From contig CM074858.1 of NCBI GenBank assembly GCA_037501455.1, forward strand, positions 99,978,001 through 100,042,000: 64,000 bases of DNA, written 5' to 3'. Below are positions 19,767 to 31,660 of this stretch, in pieces. The translations under genes were made by a program, and so were the position numbers. The first letter of the stretch is position 1. The number at the start of each line of letters is the position of its first letter. Source of the stretch: Lantana camara (lineage: Eukaryota; Streptophyta; Magnoliopsida; Lamiales; Verbenaceae). The notes below the pieces were generated by a model. That model was given only the letters and a program-made list of their open reading frames with translations. It did no database searches and was not told the origin of the DNA.

Positions 19767-21832
19767 TTAAACATAAAACCGCCGGAGGTTACATGCGTTC
19801 CAAGGGCGAGGCAAGCGCTCACCTTGAAGTGTCTCCAGGGTGTAAGTGTTGTTAGCTCTGAGTTGTATGATTTTGAATGGGCCTTCCCAATTGGGGTCCA
19901 ACTTGCCCACGTGCCTGGATACTTCCACTTTCTTCAAAACCAAGTCTCCCAACTGGAAAGTTCTTTCCCTCACACGCTTGTTGTACTGCTGGGCCACAGA
20001 GGCTTTATAGTGGTGGATCTTAGCCCACGCTCGGTCTCTCCTTTCATCCAGTAAGTCTAACTCCAAACTCCTGTTGCCATCGTTGAGTTGAGGCTCGAAA
20101 TAGCCGACACGAGCGGATTCATTTACTATCTCCGCCGGTATCATTGCTTCTGATCCATACACGAGCGCGTAAGGAGTTTCTCCAGTGGCTGCTCGTGGGG
20201 TGGTGCGATAAGCCCAAAGCGCTCCCTGCAGCTCCTCAGCCCATTCACCTTTCTTGCTTTCAAGCATGGTTTTCAGATGTTGCAAAATGATCCTATTGGT
20301 GACTTTTGCTTGCCCATTGGATTGTGGATGTCCTACAGAGGTAAACCGCTGTTCTATACCCAACTCGGAGCACCATTCTCGTGTGTCGACCGCTATGAAC
20401 TGGGATCCATTGTCAGATATGAGCACTCTCGATATTCCGTACCTGCAAATGATGTTCTTCCAAATAAAGTCCCTTACAACCTTGAAAGTGATTTTTGCAA
20501 CAGCTTCAGCCTCGGCCCACTTGGTGAAGTAGTCGACGGCTAAAATGACAAACTTCCTTTGTCCCGCAGCCATGGGCAAGGGGCCCACAATGTCTATTCC
20601 CCACTGGTCAAAAGGCCAAGAGACGTCTATTGGGATCATCTGTGCGGCTGGCAATTGAGGGAGATTTGAATGAAATTGGCATTTGGGGCACTTCCTCGAA
20701 AATTCAATGGCATCCTGGAGAATGGTAGGCCAATAAAACCCACTTCTCAGAATCTTCTTCGCTAAGATACGCCCTCCGGAATGATTCCCGCAACTTCCAT
20801 TGTGTATGAGCTCGAGCGTCTCCTTCGCTTGTGAGGGCCTTAGGCATCTCATTGGGGGTCCTTGAAATGATTTCTTGAACAATCTCCCCTCGGGATCAAG
20901 AGCGAAACGAGGGGCCTTATTCCTGACTTTCCTGGCTTCCACCTTGTCGGCGGGAGTGACTCCATCCCTAAGGAAAATGACGATGTCGTCGAGCCAACAG
21001 GGCTCGTTTGGATCAATCATGGCGATCATCTTGGCGGCGACCCTTTCCTTGATCAAAGGTTCCTCAGTTCTAAGGAACGTAACAGAACGTTCGGAAGTGC
21101 CTTCTAAAGCTGAAGCAAACTTTGACAGAGCGTCCGCACGCTCGTTTTCTCCTCGCGGCACCTGAAGTAGATGAAATTCCTTGAACTTCCCAATGATTTC
21201 TTTGGCTTTCTTTAAGTACTGTATCATGGTGGTTTCTCGAGCCTCGTAAGTTCCTTCAATTTGGCTCGCTATTAGTTGTGAATCCACATAAGCAGTGATC
21301 CTGGAAGCGCCATTCTGAAAAGCAATATTCAACCCTTGCACGAGGGCTTCATATTCTGCTTCATTATTAGTGACTTGGAAGTCCAGCTTGATGGCAAAGT
21401 CCAGCTCAATCCCATCGGGGTTTCTGAGGGCCACTCCTATTCCTCCCCCTTGAGAGGTTGAGGAACCATCTGTGTGCAGTACCCATAACCCCTCATTCTC
21501 CGCAACGGTGGGCTCGAAACCAAAACGCTCAACTAACAAATCCGCTACAACCTGAGCCTGTATCGCAGTCCTGGGCTCGAAGCATAAGTCAAACTGGCTC
21601 AATTCGATGGCCCACTTGATTAATCTGCCAGATACGTCCGGCTTGGACAATACTTGCTTCAAGGGTTGGTCGGTGAGAACTGTTATGGAGTGCGCTTGAA
21701 AGTAAGGCCTTAGCCTTCTTGAGGCGTTAATAAGAGCGAACGCAAATTTCTCAATCTCCAAATATTTCTTTTCAGCTCCTTGCAAGGTTTTGCTCAGATA
21801 ATATACGGGTAAGTGTTTCCCACAGACGGCGC
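19767..21832 (-). CDS. E2 RNaseH-integrase frame, open but lacking RT
   Basis: An open minus-strand frame of at least 672 codons covers, in order: the end of the RT-linked RNase H (HLPVYYLSKTLQ, YLEIEKFAFALI, LTDQPLKQVL), the additional Tat RNase H with its four acidic blocks (LHTDGSS, NNEAEYEAL, YVDSQLIAS, NERADAL), the integrase HHCC finger (HNGSCGNH...KCPKC), the DDE core (GIDIVGPLP, LISDNGSQF) and the C-terminal part ending NLRRFYV. The frame runs without a stop back into the primer-binding site, but no ATG is present near its start; the upstream gag-PR-RT is deleted. The third catalytic residue of the integrase is Lys (NGQAKVTNR, codon 20304-20306) where E1 and E3 have Glu, so the enzyme is probably inactive. 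Confidence 0.9.
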
Positions 21833-21834
21833 CA
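21816..21834 (-). other. E2 primer-binding site
   Basis: On the minus strand TGGCGCCGTCTGTGGGAAA follows the 5' LTR after four bases. The pol sequence resumes immediately after it. Confidence 0.85.
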
Positions 21835-21838
21835 AAAA

Positions 21839-22651
21839 TGATGGGTCCGGGAATGGATGGATCCGAATCCGATCACTTTACGATTTGTATTATGTGGAGG
21901 AAACCACCGGAGCTTCGCCGGAGATGAGATAGGGGTTCAACCTGTTGGGACAAGCACAAGGAAAGTCAGATGGCCAAGCTGGGGGAACTGGGGGTGATAC
22001 CCAGTTTGGCTCTCCGACGCTCAAGTCAGTTCAGTGTATGAAGGAATGTAAGTTCAGTCACAGTTGCAGAGGTGAAGAAAGCTTAGAGAATGCTTACAGT
22101 GTAGAAGATGACTTGGGTTATTTATAGTTGAGGGTCAAGGGCCCTTTGGTCATTTGCCTCAAGTGGTCCTGGCCGAATGTTGCCCTAACACGTGGCGCTG
22201 TGAGAGAGAAACCTAGGAGGAATCTTCTGCAAAAGTGGCCCAAAAGTTAGTGCTAGCAACAGTGGCAGGTGCGCGGGCATGTACGTTGTGTCAGAGAGCC
22301 ATGTGGGTGGTTGGTAACGAGGGCCTGAGAGGGCGCTCGTGACAACCTAGAGTAGTGGAGGCCAAGGTATCCGCTGAGGGGGATGAAGGCTCCAGCTTAA
22401 GTGACGAGCCAAAGGAGAGGCCACTCTGAGGGAGTGTGACGCTCGAAGAGGGCTTCCTTGGCACGTGGGCGTACCAAGCATGTAGGACGCTCGTGGGAGT
22501 GATAGCGCTCGTTGGGCTTAACTCCTGGAAAAGGATTGCGCTTGTTGGACTTAGCGCTCGTGAGTCGACGGTGCAGCCTTGGGGAGACAGATGTCATCAT
22601 TTCGTGATGCCACGTGTCTTGACGTGGAACGATCGTATTTTGACCCCATCA
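21839..22651 (-). repeat. E2 5' LTR
   Basis: This is the right copy of the 813-bp pair and, in element orientation, the 5' LTR. A minus-strand TATAAATA at 22119-22126 is the likely core promoter. Confidence 0.95.
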
Positions 22652-22656
22652 CAATT

Positions 22657-23419
22657 AATTAATACTAATATAATTATAATTATCTAAATTTAATTAACTA
22701 TATAATCTTCCTTTAATTTATGTAATAAGATATAAATTAAATGCGTAACTATTATTTAGATAGGATGATTAACATAATCTATATCTATATATATTAAAAA
22801 GTACGAATATGATTTTTGATTTCTTATGACTTAATATACCACAATTTAGAATTGCAGGTCGTCAGACCAAAGTTACTTTAAATTAAGAATTCTAAGGAGA
22901 CTCAATTTATGTGCATGTAAAAATAAGATCTAATATAATTTTATAAATTATTTTTATGTTCAATTAAACATTCTTTGAGTTTTTTATATAAATATACTCT
23001 TTTAATTATTTCTACTACATATATAAAATAAATAATAAAAAAATAATATAAATCTTAAATAATGTTCATTAGAAAAATATAAATAAAAAATAGAATCCAA
23101 GATCAAATGGCAAAGAGAGAATAAAAAAGAGATAAAGAAAAATTAGTTAAAAGAAAAAATTACTTGATTTTAATGTATATACACACGCATACCAAAATTA
23201 ATGAACAATTCAAATAATATTTTTTTATTTGATTCAATAATGATGTCACTCGATTATCAAATTTTTCGTATGCAAATGAATTTCTTTCACATAAAAAAGA
23301 ATGCAAGTATTTATTAATTTTATTATGTTTTACTTAGAGATCAGTTGTTAATTGTATCATTTATTGTTCATGATTTAAAAAATATTACGATTTTTTTGGG
23401 AAAAGTTACAGAATTTAAA
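22657..23419. other. AT-rich stretch, no gene seen
   Basis: Very AT-rich sequence with short A/T homopolymers and no supported ORF. It may be old transposon-derived sequence leading into the Helitron fragment. Confidence 0.6.
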
Positions 23420-24318
23420 ATATCAATTATTCAATAAGTAGATTTCTAGAATGGTGGTTGCACATATTCATGCAATCGAGTTTCAATTATTCAAAATATC
23501 AATTATTCAATAAGGAGATTTGTAGAAAGGTGGTTGCACATATTCATGCAATCGAGTTTCAAAAGAGACGTTTGCCACATACTCATATTTTGATAATTTT
23601 GAGGTCAAAATATAAAATTACAACACACGATCAAGTTGATCAATTTATCAGAGTTGAATTTTTCGACTAAGAAACGAATCCCTAACTTTATGAGTCAGTT
23701 ATGAAACACATGGTGCATAAGTCATGTGAATGAAAGAATTTAAATAATTTTTGTATGATGAATGGAGAATGTAAATATCATTACTCATGTTCATATTATG
23801 AAAGCACAATACAAAGTAAAGATGAATATCCTATCTGTGGAAGGAGAAGAATCGGAGTGATGGTCCAAGTTTGCAATACACAACTTTATAACCAATGTGT
23901 AGTACCTTATAATCCATATTTGTTATTAAGTTATAATTCTCACATTAACATCGGGATTTTTCTTAAAGTGACAACTGTAAAATATCTTTAAAAATACATT
24001 TATAAAGTATATGACAAAGTGAGAATTAATATCGCGTAAAATGGTAAACAAAATTTCAAAAATTAGATTAAACAATTTGAAGATGCTAGATTGGGTTTTA
24101 ACTTAAGAAACAATATTGAATTTAATTTGAATGAGATTGATCAAGCAATTATCAATTTAGATTAATATCATCCAAAGCAGCAATATATGACTTATTAGCC
24201 GAATCAAAACTTGAAGGATATTTTGACTTGGGATCATTGCTCTAGAACAATGGTCATTGAACAATCTTCAATGTGCTCGAAAAACAGCATTATATATGAG
24301 ACAAGCAAGGTAAATATT
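23420..24318 (+). mobile_element. Helitron Rep/helicase fragment, decayed
   Basis: Broken frames from about 23500 give blocks typical of the Helitron-like N domain of plant RepHel proteins: VVAHIHAIEFQKRRLPHTHILIIL, HDQVDQFI, NPYLLLSYNSHINI, TTVKYLYKYIYK-like and QFEDARLGF. The HxH replication-initiator signature is visible as PHTHILI. Stops and frameshifts are many, and no helicase part or terminal hairpin is seen. A 75-bp direct duplication lies at its left end (about 23420-23566). The right end runs into a LINE near 24318. Confidence 0.8.
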
Positions 24319-27180
24319 CTAAAGATTTGAAAAAGAATTGATGACAGAATATAACAAACTACTGCAACAAGAAGAGATTATTTAGTTTTAAGAGTCAAGA
24401 ATTAATTGGCTCCAATTCAGGGATAAGCATAAACATTCGTTTCATCTCTCAACCATAACGAGAAGAAAGAGGAACAAGATAAATGCTCTCATAATAGGCG
24501 ATGAATGGGTAACAAATAATGATCAACTAAAGCAACACACTTGAGAGTACTATGTACTATTCAATGGAGATACTATCGAAGAGGTGATGAGTCTTAGTAT
24601 TAGCTTGCACCGAACACTAATATGGTAGTGAAAATATAACTTGGCAAGAACGACCTCAAATGAGGAAATCTTGAGGGTAGTGAAGAGCATGCACCCGTAC
24701 AAAGAGCTGGAACTAGATGGTTTCCAAGCTTACTTTTTTCAACCCTATTAGGATATAGTAGGAGATGTAGTGGTGAGATTCTTCAATGATTGTACGGAAG
24801 GAGAATCAATTCCCAAGAAGGCTTATCAAACGTTTATTTGTCTGATTTCGAAAGTTAATTCTCCAAAAAAATAAAAGAGATTCGGCCCATTACATTGTGT
24901 AACGTATTACTCTAACGATTACTAAGATGATTATACTTTGTTCGAGCCGTATATATAATAAATTGTGAGCCCAAATCAGAATAGCTAACGTATTACTCAA
25001 AATGATCACCAAGATGATTATACTTTGTTTAAGGCGTATATTAAATAAATTGTGAGCTCAAACCAGAATAGTTTCATTCCGTCCGAGATACCCATTATAA
25101 TATCTTGATGCTTCAAGAAGTGTTATGAATGTTACATCACTCCAAGGACAAAAAAAGGGGGTATGGTGCTTAAATTGAATCTTGAAAAGGCATACGACAA
25201 AGTCCGGTGGAATTTTCTAAAGAGAACTCTAACTTTCTTCAAATTCCTGACGAAAATCATCAATATCAGTATAAGCAGAATGAAGGGAATACAACAAGTG
25301 GTTTTATGGAATGGTGAACCGACAAAAGCTGTATGGATGTGTGGCATTAGATAAGGCAATCACTCCCACCTTATTTGTTTGTACTCTACATGGAACAATT
25401 TACGTGTATAATTGAGGAGGTCATTTTAGCAAGACACTGCATGCTAATTACGGTTTGTCAGAGAGGCCCTCACATCTCACACTTGCTTCTACAAACAACA
25501 TAATATTGGGAGCTAAAGCTACCGTGGATGGGATGAAGTGCATTCACAGTGTGGTTGAGGCATTTCAGAAGGCGTTGGACCTCAAATTAAATTTCAGCAA
25601 ATCACATGTGATGTCCACAACTTGTATGTCAAATGATTTAAAGCAACAGGTTACTAGAATTTTAGGCATGTAAACTACAGACAACTTAAAGAATTATTTG
25701 GGGGTGGGGAAGAACTTTGGCCGAAACTATAATGAATATTTCTCGATTGTGATTAAGAGAGTAAAAAAACACCTCTGGGATAGAAAGCCAAAACGACCAA
25801 CCTTTCCGAATGAATAACACTTATTTTGTGCATCACGAGCTCAATCCCCATCTACTACATGCATACAAATTGGTTCTCCAATCACAAGTGAAAAGACTTG
25901 ATAGACTTAAATACAATTTTTTTTAGGCTACTCATATAACAAGGAAACAGACCCATCTTGTAGGGTGGAAGAAGGTGGATAGAAAGAAGCGAGGAGGCAA
26001 ATTGGGTCTTAGAGAAGCCCAAAAAAAAAAATAGCGATTCTTGCTAAATGGGATGGAGAATGCTCAACAAGGAGACGACGGAGTGACACTAGATACATAA
26101 GAACAACTATTTAAAATGACTAAACTGAAGATAAATTCTCCTATAAAATGACTATACTCTACTTATGGCGTCAGATGAGACATGCGAGAAAAATTGAAAA
26201 CGAACTTGGAAAATACCTTACCCCCAAAAGTTTATGATTTTCCTGTAACTTTGCCAATATGATAGCTTTCTAACGAATGTATTGAAGTATGATAAAAAAT
26301 TTGGGAAAAATGATGTATGTACGCACTGTTGTACAGGATATGAATATGTGGACCACGTGCTTAGAAGTTTTCCTTTCGCACTTCGGATTTGGGACAACAT
26401 TGTTGATACACAGACTTGACGAAATCTTCATGGCTTACGAGTGTCAGATGGGCTTAAAGAGAGCTTCAATAGCGAAATTTTGAGCAATATGTTCCTAGAA
26501 TATCCTGGGTGGATTGTCTTGATGATCTTGGCGCTCTGGAATCTTTGGAAAGCATAGAACTGATGGAGTTATCAAAATGTTATGAATCTTAGAAGAGTCA
26601 CTCTTTGCCATATAAAAGAGTTATCTGAGATGTTAGTACTAATCAGTAAGGATAAAAAACACAGACGAAAGAAAACTTACACTTAGTTGTCGTGGAATAA
26701 ACCCGAGAAGTGATGGGTAAAACTAAACTCGGTTGGAAGCTTTTACAACCACACCAACAATGCTTGGCTAAGGGCGTCATTCGAGATGACAACTAAAGAT
26801 GAGTGCTAGGATATGCTATGAATCTTGGTATAGTTTTAATAATGTAGCAGAGTTATTGGGCTCACCTAAAGGATTAACACTAGCTTAGGAGAGGCGATTT
26901 TTGAAAATTAATGTGGAGATTGATTCAGAGATGATCATGAAATGGATAACAACGAGGGATATTGAAAAGTAGCTAATGAGAAATGTAATATTTGATTGGC
27001 GAAGTTTACTCAAAAGGTCTTGAGAAACTTAGATAAAATAAATCTCAAGAGAATGAAACATGATGACGGATAAATTAGCGAGGATAGGTCACAAGGTTTA
27101 AGATGGTTACTGCATCTAGGATGCTCTACCGGTAAAACTAGATGAGTCTTAGCTTTGGACTGCTTTTCCTGTGTTGGGTT
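24319..27180 (+). mobile_element. LINE (non-LTR retrotransposon), 5'-truncated and decayed
   Basis: Broken + strand frames give, in order, the pre-RT block RDKHKHSFHLSTITRRKRNKI (24420-24485), the start of RT with an ELDGFQAYFF-like stretch (24705-24750), the RT core LNLEKAYDKVRWNFL (25170-25215), SISRMKGIQQVVLWNGEPTKA (25265-25330), then the zf-RVT region (26310-26400) and a C-terminal RNase H with VIRDD and LGYAMNLGI (26770-26840). Endonuclease and 5' region are missing, and stops occur throughout. The segment 26131-26670 is repeated at the start of the window. Confidence 0.85.
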
Positions 27181-27296
27181 GCATCATTTAGTACAAAAAT
27201 ATATATATTGGAAAAATAGAAAAAACGAATATGATAGGACTATAAATAGTGTAAAATAAATAATATTAGTTATATTTTGTTTACTATACAATTGGA

Positions 27297-27489
27297 AAGC
27301 ATGGACACAACTAAAAATGTGTCCGTGCAGTGTCCGACACGTGTCGGATACGAACACGCCTCGGACGCGGCTCTGATACGTGTCGGACAAGGCTAAAACG
27401 TGTCCGAAATTTAAAAAAAAAAAAGAACACGGTGTCGGAAACGGCGGGGTAAAGTGTCCGACACGGTTAGGACACGGTTGGACAAATTT
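27297..27489. repeat. Cluster of GTGTCCGACACG-type palindromes
   Basis: Variants of the palindromic string GTGTCCGACAC / GTGTCGGACAC occur at least six times in ~190 bases in both orientations, broken by an A-run at 27413-27424. No coding frame is supported. It forms the junction between the LINE and the E3 remnant; what it derives from is not recognised. Confidence 0.55.
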
Positions 27490-29122
27490 CTAAGAGAATC
27501 ATAGAAGAGACCGTGAGGGAGATTGAGGACATGGCTAGTTCTAGTTCCTCTTCTCACAACCCCATCCCTCACCATCAAACTGTTGATGAGATCTTTGGTG
27601 AGACTAGAGATGAAGATTTTGATACCGCTATGTCGGCTATTGACGAGAGAAGTTCGGGAGGAGTAGATCACTTATTTGAAGAGATGGACTTAGTCCTGGA
27701 GGCTGAGCGACAGGGGAAAGTTTTGCCCTTGACGGAGGGTTCAGTTAACCCTCAGCGCAGTATGGTGACGGTGGCCATTCCAAGTCCTGTTCCGGAGGAG
27801 GTGGCCGGATCTTCAGAGGATCCTCCTCCTAAACACAGGAAGAAGACCAAGAAATCCAAAAAATCTGCTGAGGGAGAAAGTTCTGGCATGCAGGTCACGG
27901 ATAGGACCCCTGACGAGATCCAAAGCACCATTTCCATAGGGGATTTGGTTACAATGAGGGCTCCAAGGTATTGGGTTGGGTGATTCACATACAAGATACC
28001 AGTAGTGTAAGAGAGAGCTAACAACCCACCCCACGGAGAGATAGCGGTATACAGGGATGCCGTAGAAGCTGGAGGGTTAAGATTTCCAATCTTTTTTCCA
28101 GTGGCGAGCATTCTCAATTGCTTAAACCTCAGTCCTTCCCAGATTGTTCCAAATGGCCTAGCCCTCATCAACGCCTTTGTAATTCTGATGAAGTTCACTG
28201 GAAACGAACCCTCAATTCACAATTTTAATAGTCTCTTCCAGGTGGCCTGTTCGCCGCGTTCATCCCCGAGGGTGGGTTTCTACTATGTTCAAGCGAAGTC
28301 CAATTTGAGGTTGATAGACGAACCCTCAACGTCCTATGGCTCTGAATGGAAAGAAAAATTCTTTTTTGCTAGGGCTCCCGAGGGTGATGACTTCGGCGTC
28401 CCATGAGAGTGGGTTATCCATGGAGAATGACCCATTGTAAAGTCTCGTTTAGAGCCCATATTTCCTCTATCATGGGCCCAGGATTTGGCCCTCGTAATGA
28501 GGAACGTGGGTTGGCTCATCAAAGCCAAAGAGTTGATGGACGATGAAGAGGTTTCGTTCCTGTGCAGGTTTATGAACGATCCTGATATGATTACTAACCC
28601 ACCCGCTCGAATCTTGGAAAGAGATGGTTAGATTCTAGGAAGCTAACTTTTAGATTAGGGATGCTAACTTTGACCCTTGTAAATCTTGATCCATGAAAGT
28701 GGACCCTCGTTTCCTTTTCTTCTTTTTTTCTTTCTGACAGGCCCAAGTATATTGATGGTAGGAAGAGGAGGCATGCGCAATTTGGTCGCACTCCTGGGCG
28801 CTCGCCAGAACCAAGGGCGCCCACATAACCAACAACAGCAACAGTAGCAACGCGGAGGCGATCGAGGGGGAGAAAGTTCGAGCACCCCTAGAAGGGGGGC
28901 GAGAGGAAGGCAGAGGGGCCTCCCCTAACATAAGAATTGTCCCTCGTCAGGGGGACAATGTCAATCAAAGAAGCGGGGACCAATCCCTCCAGATAGGCCC
29001 CAACGAGTGGGCAGGGCAGCGCTCGGGGGTGGTCATCACTGAGCTCCCCGAGGGTGCGTCTCCCCCTTCGAGGAAGAGGAAAAGGTTCCCAGACTCCGTG
29101 CCGGTGATGGGCAAGGGAAAAC
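27490..29122 (+). pseudogene. E3 antisense additional ORF, 5' part
   Basis: Collinear with the E2 antisense gene. It has the acidic N-terminus (VREIEDMASSSSSS) and FEEMDLVLEAERQGKVLPL; then, after a stop at 27981, the gypsy-type transposon domain (GLRFPIFFPV, LNLSPSQIVPNGLALI, GFYYVQAKSN; 28070-28400). Intron 1 at 28627-28740 has the same donor context GATG|GTTAGATTCT. A frameshifted Arg/Pro-rich exon 2 ends in SRKRKRFPDSVP (to 29122). The ATG and promoter are missing, and E4 interrupts the gene here. The rest resumes at 37540. Confidence 0.85.
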
Positions 29123-31338
29123 GCATAAGGCTTATAAACCGCATGCATTCGAAAACGAGCATGTTGCAATAGGGTATAACTATATCCTAATCTCACCTGG
29201 CACTAAACACAGTCGAGGACACAGCAAATGGTCCACCCCGGAACCTGCACGACTCACTTGTCACCACCCCGGGTGCACCTGTACCAACTGAACACACAAA
29301 CACAGACTCAGACTCCAAAACCAACCAAAAAGACGCACGGCCATGCTCACGGATACAAATGATGCAACATATGACCCATATTGATTCAATCAAGTCATTC
29401 AGAGCATATTACGATCCATAATACATATCAAAAGGTGCATAGCTTATAAAATTCCTAACGTTAATTATATATAATAAATTAGGACATTAAGAATTCCATT
29501 CATATCAAGTACCAATTCTCGAATAAATAAACGCAATTTACATAACAATTTATATACAAATTATACATTGACAATTTTCACGATATTCTAACAATTAGCA
29601 TACTTAAGCAATTCATTCAAATTAAATATAACTTAGCCTATCATAATTCATTTCTTATATTTCATAACATTTCATAATCAATTAGTTTTCTAAAATTACA
29701 CTAACACCCCTTAAACAAGAATTATTCTCAAATAAGTAGGCAAATAACGAGGCAATTAAATTCACTAAATCACGAATTAAGCTTTCATAGAACATAATAC
29801 ATTTTCATATATCATACAATTCACAATTTCCATTTCATAGTTCATACAAGGCCGAAATTACAATTAAAACAATTAACGAAGATAAATACAACTTCAAAAA
29901 TTCACATAAAATCAACCGGACATCCGATTGATGAACGGAAAGTGGCGTTGGACTCACCACGACGAAAGGAACCCGCTGACCGAAAGTCACCGGAATGCCG
30001 CCACCGTAGCCGGCCGAACCGCCACGTGCAGCCGCCGGACCACCACCTTCGGTGGTCGAAAAATTCCTCGGAAGGACAGAAACATGCGTCTCGGCCTACT
30101 CAACAAAAGCCCTCAATCAATTTCAGAAAATACCAAACACGCCGGACTTCGTTGATGAAAAATCGAACTAAATTCCAAGGACGAAAACTGAAATTAAACG
30201 CAAACCGTAAAATGAAAACGAAATCCGAACATACCGTTGGAAAGCCTGTAACGAGCCCTACGAAAGCCCCGAAGCCAAACGCCGGAAAAGTCACCGGAAA
30301 ATCGGACTATCGGTCCAGGCCCGGTCCGCCACCGGTCCGACGCCGCCAGCCGGTTCTCTGGCCGCCACCACCACGAATAGCTCGGGCTCGTCAACAAGAG
30401 GAACTTTTGTAAAGGAGTCATCACCAAAATCGGCCGGGAAAAGGCCGAACCGCCGCCTCGAAGCTGCGCCACCGCTGCCATCGCCGGAACTGCCACCTAC
30501 GCCGCGATTCGCCCCAAACTGAGGCTGGAAATGGGTTCAGGAGGTCGAAAACGTTCGGAAACCACCAAGCCCCGTCGGAAAAGGTCGCCGGAATGCGGCA
30601 AAACTCGCCGCTACAGTAGCGCCGCCGCCCGCCGTCCGCTTCGGGCGGCGCCGCTTGTCCAGAAACACACGCCGGGGAGTCCTCTGCATGGGTTGGGGGC
30701 GCGTGTCGCCGAAAGGTGGCCGGAAGCCACCGCAAGTGGGCGGCGAAGTGGCGGCTCCGCCACCCCTCTTCCGCTGCGTCTGAAATCCGGTGGTTTCTCC
30801 ACCGTCGGTCGCCGGTTGGCCGAGTTCTTGGTACGGTTGTGACCGCGTCGTCGAGCCCGTCGAAATGGACTAGTGGTTCGTCGAAATCCGTCGAGAAACG
30901 GGCAAGTTGGACGTGTGTGTGAAAACACACCTCAAGTGTGTGTGTGTGTGTGTCGTGAGAGAGGAGAAAGAAGCAGCGGGAGAAGAGAGAGAGAGCTGCT
31001 GATCCGTTTGCTCGAAAAACGAGGATTCGGGTGTTTTATCCCAGGGTCCTCGCGCGCAAAGCGAATGGTAAAAGGGGCAAACGACGTCAGAATGGGGCAA
31101 ACTCGTAGTCTACGGACCCGTCTCGATGCCCCGAACGTGTTGAAGGGGCCAAAAAGGTCGAAAACTAGATCGAACGAGAAATGACCGAAAGACCCCTAAA
31201 AAGAGAAAATTACAAAGGGGCCCCTAAACTCTAAAAGATTTCAAAATAGGGCCACGAAAAATATAAAATCACATAATTAAACACATTAAAAGGTTAGAAC
31301 GTGGTGTACCTTATAAATCGGACGAGCGGGATGTTACA
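29123..31338 (-). repeat. E4 3' LTR, truncated
   Basis: Matches 35283-37539 with scattered substitutions and a few indels, including about 40 bases of GC-rich sequence missing near 30650. It includes a GC-rich block (29930-31040) that opens long but overlapping frames on both strands; these look like composition effects, not genes. The part equivalent to 33853-35282 is missing. Confidence 0.9.
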
Positions 31339-31358
31339 AACTCCCCTCCTTCAAAAGG
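31339..31358 (-). other. E4 polypurine tract
   Basis: CCTTTTGAAGGAGGGGAGTT on the minus strand abuts the LTR terminus TGTAACATCCC. Confidence 0.85.
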
Positions 31359-31660
31359 ACCTGTCCTCAGGTCCTAAGGTCAGATCTTTAACGGCGCTGA
31401 AACGAATTCCACTTCAAGCTTCCGCTGCACAACTCTGATCTAAGCGAACTGCAATCTCTGCAGGATACTTCTCCCTTAGTTGGCATCAACTCCCTTCATA
31501 TTGACTCGTTATCATAGAGGTCCCACTGAGCACTTGACCGTTGGTCACTTCCAGCTCATTTGATCACCACTAGACCACTGTACCCAAAGCTTGATACCGT
31601 CACATCCTCGTTGCTTGCAAACTGTCGTCTGGCCAGAAGTAACGCAACCGCAACAAACAA

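Larger units (their letters stand above)
14173..22651 (-). mobile_element. E2: young Tat-type Gypsy element lacking gag-PR-RT
   Basis: Two 813-bp direct repeats (14173-14985, 21839-22651) begin TGATGGG and end CCCCATCA. By eye they differ at three positions. CAATT flanks both sides (14168-14172 and 22652-22656). The primer-binding site next to the right LTR and the polypurine tract next to the left LTR put the element on the minus strand. Inside are an RNaseH-integrase frame (-), tandem-repeat blocks and an intact antisense gene (+). Gag, protease and most of RT are absent, so the element is non-autonomous and must have been mobilised with proteins from elsewhere. Three differences in 813 bp suggest insertion on the order of 10^5 years ago at commonly used plant rates (inference). 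Confidence 0.95.

Noticed and set aside
23755..23991. 78-codon ORF taken alone as a small gene
   Set aside because: It is one frame of the decayed Helitron Rep domain.
30421..30930. Long ORFs on both strands in the GC-rich part of the E4 LTRs (also 36653-37300)
   Set aside because: They lie in an LTR, overlap each other in several frames, and differ between the two LTR copies by frame-changing indels; composition explains them.
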